From Salipiger pallidus (lineage in GTDB: Bacteria; Pseudomonadota; Alphaproteobacteria; Rhodobacterales; Rhodobacteraceae), in contig NZ_BMJV01000005.1 of NCBI RefSeq assembly GCF_014643635.1, forward strand, positions 364,853-428,852: a stretch of DNA of 64,000 nt. The letters run 5' to 3'. Positions within the stretch are counted from its first letter, which is position 1, and every line of letters begins with the position of its first letter. Under the pieces are notes generated by a model. That model was not told where the DNA came from. It worked only from the letters and a program-made list of their open reading frames with translations, and did not search any database. Position numbers and translations under genes: made by a program. This document shows positions 32,084-42,043 of the stretch, one piece after another.

Positions 32084-32109
32084 GCCCCCGGCTTGCTACA
32101 GCCGGGGGC
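32084..32109 (+). terminator. GC-rich hairpin after the DUF4394 gene
   Basis: GCCCCCGGC (32084-32092) pairs perfectly with GCCGGGGGC (32101-32109) around an eight-base loop. It lies 49 bases after the stop codon but lacks a clear T-run, so it may be a terminator or an RNA-stabilising structure. The remaining 32110-32470 shows no intact gene. Confidence 0.45.
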
Positions 32110-32470
32110 TGAAGGTCATCCATGGCCAAGGCGGGAAGCCGGGCTCAAATCCGATCTGCGGCGTCTCATCTTGACTGCACTGCAACTGCCGCCACCCGTC
32201 CCAACCCGACATTCGTCAGTCAAGCCGCCGCTGCGCGGCAGCTTCCAAAAAGCGGACTTTCCGGATGGAACGCGGTTGCGTTGACTTGATGAAGGTCGAC
32301 TTTGGGGACTTCACTGAACACTGATCGAGCTCAGCTTTAGCAATTCCCGACGTCTGTCTGCCTTGCTTGGCGTATGCTAACGATACCGTTTCTCAGCCAA
32401 CCCACGTTCTACGTCCTCTCGCTGATGGCTGAGCCGGAATAGGGTGGATGGGAAAAATAAAGCCGCAATG

Positions 32471-32887
32471 CTACAGATCGAAAACGTGGCTGGAACTGGC
32501 CTCCAGGCTGCCCTTGCTGCTGGCGTTCGTGGCCGTCCAGATACGGGCGAGATCCGTCCACCAGCGCTCGTTCGGCGCAGCTGCAACCGACGGCACGGCC
32601 TGAAGCTTTTTTCGCGCCCGCAGCTACAGCATGGCCTCGCCATAGGCGTCCTGCAGGTCCCGGAGCTGCTTCTCGTATTGCTCGCGGATGTCGAGCGGGT
32701 TAGCGCGCAGGGAGTTGTCAATGCCGCGCTTGGCATCCTCGACCCAGCCCTCGATCTCGGAGGGCGACAGGTCGAAGGACCGGCTTGCCTCCGACACGGT
32801 CGTCTTGCCTTGGGTGGTCTCAATGACGAGCCCCGTCTTACGCTTCGCCATGCACCGTTTGATGCTGTCGACCACCGTCTTACTCAT
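32471..32887 (-). pseudogene. Broken IS3-type transposase (N-terminal part plus remnant)
   Basis: The first 87 codons encode the helix-turn-helix part of an IS3-type transposase: KTTVSEASRSFDLSPSEIEGWVEDAKRG and LDIREQYEKQLRDLQDAYGEAML. A TAG at 32626-32624 then interrupts the frame. The same frame continues LRARKKLQ, then a fused remnant PNERWWTDLARIW from the catalytic part, and ends at TAG 32473-32471. The stop and the loss of most of the DDE domain make it inactive. No terminal inverted repeats were found. Confidence 0.72.
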
Positions 32888-32914
32888 AGCTACATTCTCC
32901 CTTTTAGCATGAGC

Positions 32915-33280
32915 AGGTTTTCAGTGGGTCGATACAAAACCGCCGATGGTGCCGGTCTCATGGCCGACGGCACGGGAACCGACCAGCTGGATCGGGCGAA
33001 CCCCGCGACGGCACCGTCACGACGATCAGGTAGTGATAGCCAATGTCGTCCCAGCCGATGTCGTCGCCGTGCCAGGACCGGATGGTCCGGATCATGACGG
33101 TGAGCGGCGGGCCTGCCAGCCAGCACCGGTGCGGTGGCAGTGCAGTGGTCGATGATTTCGGTGATGTCGCGCAGGATGATCTCCCATGCGACAAGACCCC
33201 GAATGCGCAGCGTAGTGGGTGAAATGTCCAAGAAGGCGCTGGACAAGGGCACGCGCTGGCAGCCTTCACCGCTCCACAAA
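32915..33280 (-). pseudogene. Frameshifted phage N-acetylmuramoyl-L-alanine amidase remnant
   Basis: Pieces of an Amidase_2-type enzyme are spread over different frames: LRDITEIIDHCTATAP (the usual I-x-HCTAT strand with a zinc histidine) in one frame, then VMIRTIRSWHGDDIGWDDIGYHYLIVV in another, then a return to a third frame. At least two frameshifts are needed to restore the protein. It is a relic of the lysis module of an older prophage in the island. Confidence 0.65.
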
Positions 33281-33443
33281 CGCTTAGGGCACCTCAGACT
33301 TTGAAAAATCCTCGGCTGCGCAGAACTTTATGGAACGAAGTTAAATTCCGATGGTTATCCCGGCGCTGCTTAGACAGCGACGCAAGCTCAGCCCAGGTGA
33401 CATTGATCAGCCCCCCTTTTCTAGCTTGGGCTGGGCTTGCAAT

Positions 33444-33626
33444 TCATGCAGCAAGAAGGTGGTAGTTCAGGCGGTTGGTACGATCTTCGAGCATCGCTTC
33501 ACCGTTCGCTCCGGGGCAGCGATAGGTCAGCGTCAGGTAGACCACGATCCGCCCGGCCAGGATCACCGCCGGCGGGATCATCTCGATCCGCAGGCGCCAG
33601 GTGTTGGTGTCGAACTGGCTGCTCAC
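33444..33626 (-). CDS. Small relic phage gene upstream of the broken amidase
   Basis: A GTG at 33626 starts a 60-residue frame (SSQFDTNTWRLRIEMIPPAVILAGRIVVYLTLTYRCP, split here only to show the hydrophobic strand) that ends at 33444. Its start overlaps the stop of another small frame at 33623-33760 (MIQVYPRIWLGVVCRLNDW), a GTGA overlap typical of phage operons. Neither family is recognised. Given the decay on both sides, they are probably remnants. Confidence 0.35.
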   Translation of the reverse strand: MSSQFDTNTWRLRIEMIPPAVILAGRIVVYLTLTYRCPGANGEAMLEDRTNRLNYHLLAA

Positions 33627-33760
33627 CGGCCCTTGCCCCCCGGCGGCGGGATGTTGAGCTCGTCGGTGAATATCGGCACCCAGTCGTTGAGGCGGCATAC
33701 CACCCCGAGCCAGATCCGAGGATAGACCTGGATCATCACCACGTTGTCGCTTTGTGTCAC
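33623..33760 (-). CDS. Small relic phage frame overlapping its neighbour
   Basis: This 45-residue frame starts with GTG at 33760 and reads TQSDNVVMIQVYPRIWLGVV, then NDWVPIFTDELNIPPPGG. It stops in a GTGA overlap with the next small frame. The tryptophan-rich hydrophobic content looks protein-like. A TAG lies in frame just upstream, so a longer parent protein may have been truncated. Function unknown. Confidence 0.3.
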   Translation of the reverse strand: MTQSDNVVMIQVYPRIWLGVVCRLNDWVPIFTDELNIPPPGGKGR

Positions 33761-33900
33761 CAGCCGCTATGCCAGCCCCTCGGGCTGACGGGTAACGCTG
33801 TCATCGCCGTTGGACCGAGGCACGTCCACTACTGCAGCATCGCCAAGAGGCGGCGTAAGCACTCCACGAAGCAGGGTGGCCGTTGCGCAAAGGTCCAAGT

Positions 33901-34846
33901 GTAATGCCCCCAAGACGCCCGCCAGCAGCTTGAGCCGACCAGCCAAGCGGACTCAGTCGCCGAGGCCCTGACCGTCTATCGCACAAAGGTCATAGCGATG
34001 GCCCCGCGCGTCGACACTGCGAGCCAGCTATGGGGAAGCTGCGTAAAGGAAATGGGCGACAAGCCGAGGCTCAGACCATGCTCTATACCGGCAAGGCGGT
34101 CCTCAAGCATTTCGGAGCCTACACTCTGGACGAAATCACAAGGCCATGTGCGCTGACAATGCCAGCAAGCACATGGGCACCGGCAAGCGACAGGGCACGG
34201 TCTGAACCGAGCTCGGGCACCTGCGCAGCGCCCTGACATTTGCGCCGGACATCCGCGACATCGACCTTTCGCCGAAGATTTGGCGCCCGCAGAAGCCGCA
34301 GACTGACTCGCGGATCCTCCACAGAAGAAGCCCGCGGCCTCATGAAGGACGCGCACGGTCAGCCTGCCCGCCTGGCATTGGTGCTGCTGCTGGGAACCGG
34401 AGCACGGCTCGCGGCGGTCCTGGACCTGACTTGGCAACGCATCGACTTTGAACGCGGCACGACTGACCTGAGGCTCGAAGGCAGCGTGACGTGCAAAGGC
34501 CGGGCAGTCCTGCCGGTGAACAACACGACGCGCCCCACCCTGCTTGCCGCCAATGAGGCCCCTGTCAGATCATGTGATCGAATATGCCGGACGCCGGGTG
34601 ACGGCTCTCCGGACGGGATCTGTGAAGGCGCTCGAGCGGTCAAAGATCGGTCATGTCCAGATCCACCAGCTGCGCCACACCGCCGCCGTCACAATGCTGT
34701 CTTCAGGAGTGCCGCTCGAAAAGGTCAGCCAGGGTCTCGGCCACAGCAACCCGGCGATCACCGTCTCGACTTAGGCGAGATACCTGCCGCAGCACATGCA
34801 GAGCGCCGTCGATATGTTGGATTTTTCCAGCATGAAACATGATTCC
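33901..34846 (+). pseudogene. Dead tyrosine integrase with TAG at the catalytic tyrosine position
   Basis: Three frames together spell a tyrosine recombinase: MLYTGKAVLKHFGAYTLDEIT near 34080, TFAPDIRDIDLSPKIWRPQKP near 34240, then LALVLLLGTGARLAAVLDLTW near 34370 and IHQLRHTAAVTMLSS with GLGHSNPAITVST near 34660 to 34771. At least two frameshifts separate them. The codon that should encode the nucleophile in the final STYARYLP-type segment is TAG (34772-34774), after which ARYLPQHM continues in frame. The remnant points at the tRNA-Val at 34911, as the intact integrase points at its own tRNA. Confidence 0.78.
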
Positions 34847-34910
34847 TAGGTTAGGATAACCCGAAAACGATTCATTATTTCTTGGAAGACCCCTCAAGAT
34901 GAAGGGAAAA

Positions 34911-34985
34911 TGGTGGGTGATAAGAGATTTGAACTCCTGACATCTTCGATGTGAACGAAGCGCTCTACCACTGAGCTAATCACCC
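34911..34985 (-). tRNA. tRNA-Val (anticodon CAC), or relic attachment copy
   Basis: The minus strand folds well: acceptor GGGTGAT/ATCACCC, D-arm AGCTCAGTGGTAGAGC, anticodon stem CTTCG/CGAAG around TTCACAT, T-loop TTCAAAT and an encoded CCA. It differs from the TAC copy at 30496-30571 by six substitutions, five of them G/C to A/T, and one D-loop deletion, and the T-stem has one G-T pair. It can be a functional CAC isoacceptor, or a decaying duplicate. Confidence 0.72.
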
Positions 34986-35229
34986 GGTAGCGGGGCTGAT
35001 AAAGAAACGCCGCGGGTGGTGCAAGAGGAAAATCGCAGCGTTCCGCGGAGAAATTTCACACCAGCCCGAGCCCTGCCCGGTCATCGGGATACAGACGCCT
35101 CTCCGCCCAAACGACACGTAAGGAGCCCCCCAGAAGCCTACCCTGCCCTGCAGTGAAATCAGGTCTGCACTGTTGCACGCCTCCGCCGCATGGCGCACAC
35201 CTTGGCAAAGCCGCGACCCGGAGCACCGC

Positions 35230-35937
35230 ATGACCGACATCCGCCTTGTGATCTTTGACTTCGACGGTGTCGTTGTCGACAGCGAGGTCATTAGTGCCCG
35301 CATGCTGGTCGCGGAACTTGCCCAGCATGGCATCCAGATCGACCTCCCCTACGTGGCGCAGCATTTCCTTGGGCGCAGCTATCCGGTCGTGCTTGCGCAG
35401 GTGCGCAAGGAATTCGGCATCACCCTGCCCGAAGGCTTCGAGATCGACTATCGCCGCCGGCTGTTCGAGGCGTTTCAGACGGATCTGACCGTAATGCCGG
35501 GCTTCATCGACATGCTGGCGCGGCTCGAAGTACCCTACGCGCTCGCCACCAGTTCAAGCGCGCCGCGGGTGGCGCAATCCATGCAGATCGCCGGGATCGC
35601 GCCGCTGTTCGAGGGGCGCATCACCACCGCCGAGGAAGTGGCTCATGGCAAGCCCGCGCCGGACCTGCCGCTAATGGCCGCCCGCAAAGCCGGACTCGCG
35701 CCACAGCAGTGCCTGCTGATCGAGGATTCGCTCGCCGGGTTGCGGGCCGGGCGCGCCGCAGGCATGACCGTTTGGCATTTCACCGGCGGCAGCCACTTCC
35801 ACGGGATCAGGCCGCCCTCTGCGCCTGATGCCACCCCTGACCAGAGCTTTGCGCGGATGCAGGACCTGCCTGCCCTTGCCCCGGCGTTGTTCCGCCCTGC
35901 CGCCCCCCACCTTGCACCACAGGAGCAGACCCGATGA
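35230..35937 (+). CDS. HAD-family phosphatase of the polyol operon
   Basis: The ATG at 35230 starts a 235-residue HAD hydrolase: motif I FDFDGVVVDSEV near residue 8, motif II ATSSSAP near 108, motif III HGKPAPDLPL near 140 and motif IV LIEDSLAGLRAG near 163. It resembles beta-phosphoglucomutase-type sugar phosphatases. The last four bases overlap the regulator gene, so it belongs to the sorbitol/mannitol operon and probably removes or transfers phosphate on polyol-derived sugars. The 244 bases before it hold no gene. Confidence 0.85.
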   Translation: MTDIRLVIFDFDGVVVDSEVISARMLVAELAQHGIQIDLPYVAQHFLGRSYPVVLAQVRKEFGITLPEGFEIDYRRRLFEAFQTDLTVMPGFIDMLARLEVPYALATSSSAPRVAQSMQIAGIAPLFEGRITTAEEVAHGKPAPDLPLMAARKAGLAPQQCLLIEDSLAGLRAGRAAGMTVWHFTGGSHFHGIRPPSAPDATPDQSFARMQDLPALAPALFRPAAPHLAPQEQTR

Positions 35938-36881
35938 GCGATGATACCGAACACGCGGCACTGGATCTCGCGGCGCGCGCGGGCTGGCTTTACTACGTGG
36001 GCGGCATGCGTCAGGACCAGATCGCGGCCGAGCTGGGAATATCGCGCCAGAGGGTGCAGCGGCTGGTGGCCCGCGCCATAGCCGAAGGGCTGGTGCGCGT
36101 GCGCATCGACCATCCGGTAGCGGAATGCCTCGAGCTTGAGAAGGCGCTGCGCCAGCGCTACGGTCTGGCCCGCGCCCGCGTTGCCCCGCGCGCAGGATCC
36201 ATCGACGAGGCCATGCGCGCCATAGCCTCCTTCGCCGTGCCCGAGCTGGAGCGCATCTTCGACGACCCGACGCCCAAGCTTATCGGGCTTGGTACCGGGC
36301 GGACGCTTCGGTCGGTGATCGAACACATGCAGCCCACGCAGGCGCGCCAGCACAGGCTCGTGTCGCTGATCGGGAACGTGGCGCCGGACGGATCGGCCTC
36401 GTTCTACGAGGTCATCATGCGCGTCGCCGATAAGACCGGCGCAGCGCATTTCCCCATGTCCGCCCCGGTGATGGCCCGCGATGCCGACGAGCTCGAGGTG
36501 TATCGGAACCTGCCCCACGTGCGAAATGCGCGCGAGCTGGCGATGCAGACGGACGTGACCCTCGTGGGCATCGGCCAGATGGCCGATGATGCGCCGCTGC
36601 ACGTGGACGGGTTCCTGACCCGGGAAGAACTGCGCGCGGTGCAGGATGCGGGGGCGGCGGGCGAGCTGTGCGGCCATATCTTCGATTCCGACGGGCAGTA
36701 TCTCGATCATCCCGTCAACGATTCCATGGTTGGCGTACGGGTCAGAAACAGCAATGGCCCGGTGGTCTGTATTGGCGGAGGAACCAGCAAAATCAAGGCC
36801 TTGCGGGCCGCCCTCAAGGGCAAGCTGATCGACCACCTGATCACCGACGAACTGACCGCCGCCGAATTGATCGGCGCCTGA
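35934..36881 (+). CDS. smoC: SorC/DeoR-type sugar-responsive transcriptional regulator
   Basis: The 315-residue regulator has an N-terminal helix-turn-helix (MRQDQIAAELGISRQRVQRLVARAI, residues about 24 to 48) and a SorC-type sugar-binding domain (KLIGLGTGRTLRSVIEHM near 115, then SLIGNVAPDGSASFYEVI and a C-terminal GGGTSKIKALRAALKGKLIDHLITDE). It sits directly before the transport genes and probably binds the perfect palindrome at 36948-36963. The name is from the Rhodobacter smo locus that this cluster follows. Confidence 0.85.
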   Translation: MSDDTEHAALDLAARAGWLYYVGGMRQDQIAAELGISRQRVQRLVARAIAEGLVRVRIDHPVAECLELEKALRQRYGLARARVAPRAGSIDEAMRAIASFAVPELERIFDDPTPKLIGLGTGRTLRSVIEHMQPTQARQHRLVSLIGNVAPDGSASFYEVIMRVADKTGAAHFPMSAPVMARDADELEVYRNLPHVRNARELAMQTDVTLVGIGQMADDAPLHVDGFLTREELRAVQDAGAAGELCGHIFDSDGQYLDHPVNDSMVGVRVRNSNGPVVCIGGGTSKIKALRAALKGKLIDHLITDELTAAELIGA

Positions 36882-36947
36882 TACCCGCATTGCCTGTAAA
36901 ACAGGCTTGACACGACTCGCGTCCATGTGTGAGCTTTTATTCAGTTT

Positions 36948-36963
36948 ATGAGCATATGCTCAT
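36948..36963 (+). promoter_or_regulatory. Perfect palindrome upstream of the polyol transport genes
   Basis: ATGAGCATATGCTCAT is a 16-base perfect inverted repeat 21 bases before the binding-protein gene and directly downstream of the regulator. It is the likely operator of the SorC-type regulator. A TTGACA occurs at 36907-36912 but I could not place a good -10. A short CCTGT/ACAGG hairpin precedes it. Confidence 0.6.
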
Positions 36964-36984
36964 GACCGTCTTTGGGAGGACACC

Positions 36985-38301
36985 ATGTCATATACGTTCC
37001 GCGCCCTGATGGGCGCGTGCGCCGTCGGCGCGCTTGCCACCGCTGCACAGGCAGAAACCATCACCGTCGCAACCGTGAACAACGGCGACATGATCCGCAT
37101 GCAAAGCATGATGGACGACTTCAATGAGCAGCACCCCGACATCACCGTCGAGTGGGTCACGCTGGAGGAAAACGTCCTGCGTCAGCGCGTCACGCAGGAT
37201 GTCGCCACCGGCGGCGGCCAGTTCGACGTCATGACCATCGGCAACTACGAAGTGCCGATCTGGGGCAACCGTGACTGGCTGATGCCGCTCGACGACCTGT
37301 CCGACGATTACGATGTCGAGGACCTGATCCCGTCGATCCGCGGTGCGCTGTCGGTTGACGACACGCTTTATGCGCTGCCCTTCTACGGTGAGAGCGCCTT
37401 CGTCATGTACCGCAAGGACCTGGCCGAAGCGGCGGGCGTCGAGATCCCCGAGCAGCCCACCTGGACGCAGATCAAGGCCGCCGCCGAGGCGATGACCGAC
37501 AGCGATGCCGGCGTCTACGGCATCTGCCTGCGCGGCAAGCCGGGCTGGGGCGAGAACATGGCCTTCATCTCGGCCATGGCCAACAGCTACGGCGCACGCT
37601 GGTTCGACATGGACTGGCAGCCCCAGTTCGACAGCCCCGAGTGGACCGCAGCGGTAACCGACTATCTTGACCTGATGACCAAATACGGTCCTCCGGGCGC
37701 ATCGTCCAACGGCTTCAACGAGAACCTGTCGCTGTTCCAGCAGGGCAAGTGTGGCATGTGGATCGACGCGACCGTCGCCGCAGGCTTCGTCACCGACCCC
37801 GAGGAATCCACCGTGGCGGACAACGTCGGCTACGCGGTCTTCCCCAACAAGGAAGGCGTGGACAACCACGGCAACTGGCTGTGGTCGTGGAACCTCGGCA
37901 TCCCGGCATCGACCCAGTCGCCCGAGGCTGCCAAGGCCTTCGTGACCTGGGCCACTTCCAAGGAATACACCCAGCTTGTTGCTGAAAAGCAGGGCTGGCG
38001 CGCGGCGCCTCCGGGCACCCGCACCTCGCTTTATGAAAACGAGGACTACCTTGCCGAGGCGCCCTTCGCGACCCTCACCAAGGAGACCATGGACGCGGCC
38101 ACCCCCGAGAAGCCCTCGGTTCAGGACGTGCCTTACGTCGGTGCGCAGTTCGTCTCGATCCCCGAATTCCAGGGCATCGGCACGGCAGTGGGCCAGCAGT
38201 TCTCGGCAGCGCTTGCCGGTCAGATGGACGCCGATCAGGCGCTGTCCAGTGCACAACAGCTCACCCAGCGTGAGATGATGAAGGCCGGTTACATCAAGTA
38301 A
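36985..38301 (+). CDS. smoE: ABC sorbitol/mannitol-binding periplasmic protein
   Basis: The 438-residue protein has a signal peptide (YTFRALMGACAVGALATAAQA) and the type-1 extracellular sugar-binding fold: TITVATVNNGDMIRMQSMMDDF, GGGQFDVMTIGNYEVPIWG, LPFYGESAFVMYRKDLAEAAG and GKCGMWIDATVAAGFV. It delivers polyols to the two permeases that follow. It is the first gene after the operator. A strong hairpin after its stop codon probably raises its expression over the permeases. Confidence 0.92.
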   Translation: MSYTFRALMGACAVGALATAAQAETITVATVNNGDMIRMQSMMDDFNEQHPDITVEWVTLEENVLRQRVTQDVATGGGQFDVMTIGNYEVPIWGNRDWLMPLDDLSDDYDVEDLIPSIRGALSVDDTLYALPFYGESAFVMYRKDLAEAAGVEIPEQPTWTQIKAAAEAMTDSDAGVYGICLRGKPGWGENMAFISAMANSYGARWFDMDWQPQFDSPEWTAAVTDYLDLMTKYGPPGASSNGFNENLSLFQQGKCGMWIDATVAAGFVTDPEESTVADNVGYAVFPNKEGVDNHGNWLWSWNLGIPASTQSPEAAKAFVTWATSKEYTQLVAEKQGWRAAPPGTRTSLYENEDYLAEAPFATLTKETMDAATPEKPSVQDVPYVGAQFVSIPEFQGIGTAVGQQFSAALAGQMDADQALSSAQQLTQREMMKAGYIK

Positions 38302-38314
38302 TCGCCCTCACCTT

Positions 38315-38344
38315 GGCGCGGGCGGCAACCTTGCTGCCTGCGCC
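38315..38344 (+). terminator. Strong hairpin between binding protein and first permease
   Basis: GGCGCGGGCGGCA (38315-38327) pairs with TGCTGCCTGCGCC (38332-38344) over 13 positions, with two G-T pairs, around the loop ACCT. A CCTTTCCC run follows. It probably stabilises the binding-protein mRNA or attenuates the permease genes. Confidence 0.6.
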
Positions 38345-38440
38345 CTTTCCCATCGGGGCTGACACCGACATCCTGCGCGCCGTGAAGGCAGGTGCATGGT
38401 GGTGCCATACCCGGTCCACTCCGAACCCGAGAGACCTCTG

Positions 38441-39313
38441 ATGGCCACCCAGCATTCCCGCGCCGCCGCGAGGCTGATGATCTCTCCCGCCGTGCTTCTA
38501 CTGCTCGGCTGGATGCTGATCCCGCTCTGCATGACGCTCTATTTCTCGTTCCTGCGCTACAACCTGCTGATGCCGGGGATGGAAGAGTTCACCGGCTGGA
38601 TGAACTACCGCTTCTTCCTGACCGATCCGGCCTTCATGGATGCGCTGGTCAACACGCTGCTTCTGGTGGGGGGCGTTCTGCTTATCACCACCGTGGGCGG
38701 CACCCTGCTGGCGCTGCTGCTGGACCAGCCCTTCTGGGGTCAGGGGATCGTGCGGATCATGGTGATCGCGCCGTTCTTCGTGATGCCCACCGTGTCGGCG
38801 CTGGTGTGGAAGAACATGTTCATGAACCCGGTGAACGGGCTTTTCGGACACCTGTTCCAGTCGCTCGGCCTGCAACCTTACGATTTCCTCAGCCAGGCAC
38901 CGCTGGCGTCCATCATCTTCATCGTCAGCTGGCAATGGCTGCCCTTCGCGACGCTGATCCTGCTGACCGCGTTCCAGTCGCTCGACCAGGAGCAGCTTGA
39001 GGCGGCCGAGATGGACGGGGCACCTGCCCTGGCCCGCTTCTGGTACATCATGCTGCCGCACCTCGCGCGTGCGATCACCGTAGTGGTACTGATCCAGACG
39101 ATCTTCCTGCTGTCGATCTTCGCCGAGATCCTCGTGACCACCGGCGGCGGACCGGGCACCGCATCCACCAACCTGACCTACCTCATCTACATGCAGTCGC
39201 TGCTGCAGTTCGATGTGGGCATGGGCTCGGCAGGTGGCGTCGTGGCCATCATCCTCGCCAACATCGTCGCGATCTTCCTGATGCGGATGATCGGCAAGAA
39301 CCTGGACGCCTGA
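38441..39313 (+). CDS. smoF: ABC polyol transporter permease 1
   Basis: From ATG 38441 the 290-residue protein has six predicted membrane spans (MISPAVLLLLGWMLIPLCMTLYF first, IVRIMVIAPFFVMPTVSALVW in the middle) and the conserved permease motif EAAEMDGAPALARFWYIMLPHL near residue 186, which contacts the ATPase. It is the first of two inner-membrane subunits of the importer. The start at MATQHSRAAA was chosen over an upstream in-frame ATG at 38396 that would lie too close to the hairpin. Confidence 0.92.
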   Translation: MATQHSRAAARLMISPAVLLLLGWMLIPLCMTLYFSFLRYNLLMPGMEEFTGWMNYRFFLTDPAFMDALVNTLLLVGGVLLITTVGGTLLALLLDQPFWGQGIVRIMVIAPFFVMPTVSALVWKNMFMNPVNGLFGHLFQSLGLQPYDFLSQAPLASIIFIVSWQWLPFATLILLTAFQSLDQEQLEAAEMDGAPALARFWYIMLPHLARAITVVVLIQTIFLLSIFAEILVTTGGGPGTASTNLTYLIYMQSLLQFDVGMGSAGGVVAIILANIVAIFLMRMIGKNLDA

Positions 39314-39413
39314 GCATGAGCCCCGCGTCCCATTCCCCCCGCCCCGTTCCGGCCCCTGCCGGGACGGTCCGCCCCGCCCACACGCAACAACACCAACGGC
39401 AGGAGACCGCCCC

Positions 39414-40244
<831 letters not shown>

Positions 40245-40256
40245 GGACCAAACAAC

Positions 40257-41261
40257 ATGGGACGCATTCAACTTGAGAAGGTGACGAAGAGCTTCGGTGA
40301 AGTGAACGTCATCCCGCCCCTCGACCTCGAGATCAACGACGGCGAGTTCGTGGTCTTCGTCGGCCCGTCGGGCTGCGGCAAGTCCACCCTGCTGCGGCTG
40401 ATCGCCGGCCTCGAGGACGTGACCTCTGGCAAGATCGAGATCGACGGCACCAACGCCACCGAACTTGCCCCCGCCCAGCGTGGCCTTGCCATGGTGTTCC
40501 AGAGCTATGCCCTGTACCCGCACATGTCGGTGCGCAAGAACATCGCCTTCCCGATGAAGATGGCCAAGGTTCCCCAGGACGAGCAGAAGCGCCGCATCGA
40601 CGCGGCCGCCAAGGCGCTCAACCTCACGGACTATCTCGACCGCCGCCCTGGTCAGCTGTCGGGCGGTCAGCGCCAGCGGGTCGCCATCGGCCGTGCCATC
40701 GTGCGCGAGCCTCAGGCCTTCCTCTTCGACGAGCCGCTGTCGAACCTAGACGCGGCGCTGCGGGTGGGCATGCGGCTCGAGATCATGGAGCTGCACGAAC
40801 GGCTTGCCACCACGATGATCTACGTCACCCACGACCAGGTCGAGGCAATGACCATGGCCGACAAGATCGTGGTGCTCCGTGCCGGGCATATCGAACAGGT
40901 GGGCAGCCCGCTCGAGCTTTACCACAACCCGCGCAACGAGTTCGTGGCGGGCTTCATCGGCTCGCCCAAGATGAACCTCCTCAAGGGCGACACCGCGCGC
41001 CAGCACGGCGCGGCCACCGTGGGCGTGCGCCCCGAACATATCGCCGTGTCGACCACCGAAGGCCTCTGGCAGGGCAAGGTGAATGTGGCCGAGCATCTTG
41101 GCTCGGACACCTTCCTGCATGTCAACGACCATGGTCTCGGGTCTGAGCCCCTCACCGTGCGCGTGGATGGCGAGCTGCCTGTCAAACATGGCGACACCAT
41201 CTTCATGACCCCCGACACCTCGAAGATGCACCGTTTCGATGACGAGGGCCTGCGCCTGTGA
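40257..41261 (+). CDS. smoK: ABC polyol transporter ATPase, MalK type
   Basis: The 334-residue ATPase has Walker [10 protein letters not shown] near residue 36, the Q-loop [13 protein letters not shown], signature LSGGQRQRV near 134, Walker [13 protein letters not shown] near 154 and the switch histidine in [10 protein letters not shown] near 192. A C-terminal TOBE/regulatory domain follows ([11 protein letters not shown]). It powers polyol import. The last four bases overlap the sorbitol dehydrogenase start (GTGA). Confidence 0.95.
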   Translation: MGRIQLEKVTKSFGEVNVIPPLDLEINDGEFVVFVGPSGCGKSTLLRLIAGLEDVTSGKIEIDGTNATELAPAQRGLAMVFQSYALYPHMSVRKNIAFPMKMAKVPQDEQKRRIDAAAKALNLTDYLDRRPGQLSGGQRQRVAIGRAIVREPQAFLFDEPLSNLDAALRVGMRLEIMELHERLATTMIYVTHDQVEAMTMADKIVVLRAGHIEQVGSPLELYHNPRNEFVAGFIGSPKMNLLKGDTARQHGAATVGVRPEHIAVSTTEGLWQGKVNVAEHLGSDTFLHVNDHGLGSEPLTVRVDGELPVKHGDTIFMTPDTSKMHRFDDEGLRL

Positions 41262-42031
41262 GCCGTCTTACGGGGAAAAGCGCTCTCATCACCGGGGCCG
41301 CGCGCGGCATCGGCGAGGCCTTCGCCCGCACCTACGTGGCCGAGGGCGCCCGCGTCGCCATCGCCGACATCGACATCGAGCGTGCGCGGGCCACCGCCGC
41401 CTCGATCGGCGATGCGGCAATCGCGGTGCAGATGGACGTCACCGACCGCGCCAGCATCAACGCCGCCGTGGCAGAGACGGTGGAAAAGCTCGGGCAGATC
41501 GACATCCTGATCAACAACGCCGCACTGTTCACCGCCGCCCCCATCGTCGAGATCGAGGAAGAGGATTACATCCGCGTCTTCGACATCAACGTAAAGGGCG
41601 TTCTCTTCACCATGCAGGCGGTCGCTCGCCACATGGTGACCGCAGGCATCCGCGGCAAGATCATCAACATGGCCAGCCAGGCGGGCCGCCGGGGCGAGCC
41701 GCTCGTGGCGGTCTACTGCGCCTCCAAGGCGGCGGTGATTTCGCTCACGCAGAGTGCGGGGCTGAACCTCATTGAGCATGGCATCAACGTCAACGCCATC
41801 GCCCCCGGCGTGGTGGATGGCGAACACTGGGACGGGGTCGATGCCTTCTTCGCGAAATACGAAGGCAAGGCCCCCGGACAGAAGAAACAGGAGGTCGGCG
41901 CCGCCGTCCCCTATGGCCGGATGGGCACCGCAGCGGACCTGACCGGCATGGCAATTTTCCTGGCCTCCCCCGAGGCCGATTACATCGTCGCCCAGTGTTA
42001 CAACGTGGACGGCGGTCAGTGGATGAGCTGA
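41258..42031 (+). CDS. smoS: Sorbitol (L-iditol 2-) dehydrogenase, SDR family
   Basis: Starting with GTG, the 257-residue enzyme is a classical short-chain dehydrogenase: NAD-binding [12 protein letters not shown] near residue 12, DIDIERARA setting NAD preference, NNAA near 87, catalytic serine in INMASQ near 137, and tyrosine/lysine in YCASK near 153. It oxidises sorbitol to fructose (and galactitol/iditol in known homologues). It is the first catabolic gene after the transporter and translationally coupled to it. Confidence 0.93.
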   Translation: MSRLTGKSALITGAARGIGEAFARTYVAEGARVAIADIDIERARATAASIGDAAIAVQMDVTDRASINAAVAETVEKLGQIDILINNAALFTAAPIVEIEEEDYIRVFDINVKGVLFTMQAVARHMVTAGIRGKIINMASQAGRRGEPLVAVYCASKAAVISLTQSAGLNLIEHGINVNAIAPGVVDGEHWDGVDAFFAKYEGKAPGQKKQEVGAAVPYGRMGTAADLTGMAIFLASPEADYIVAQCYNVDGGQWMS

Positions 42032-42043
42032 GGGAGGCCCGAC

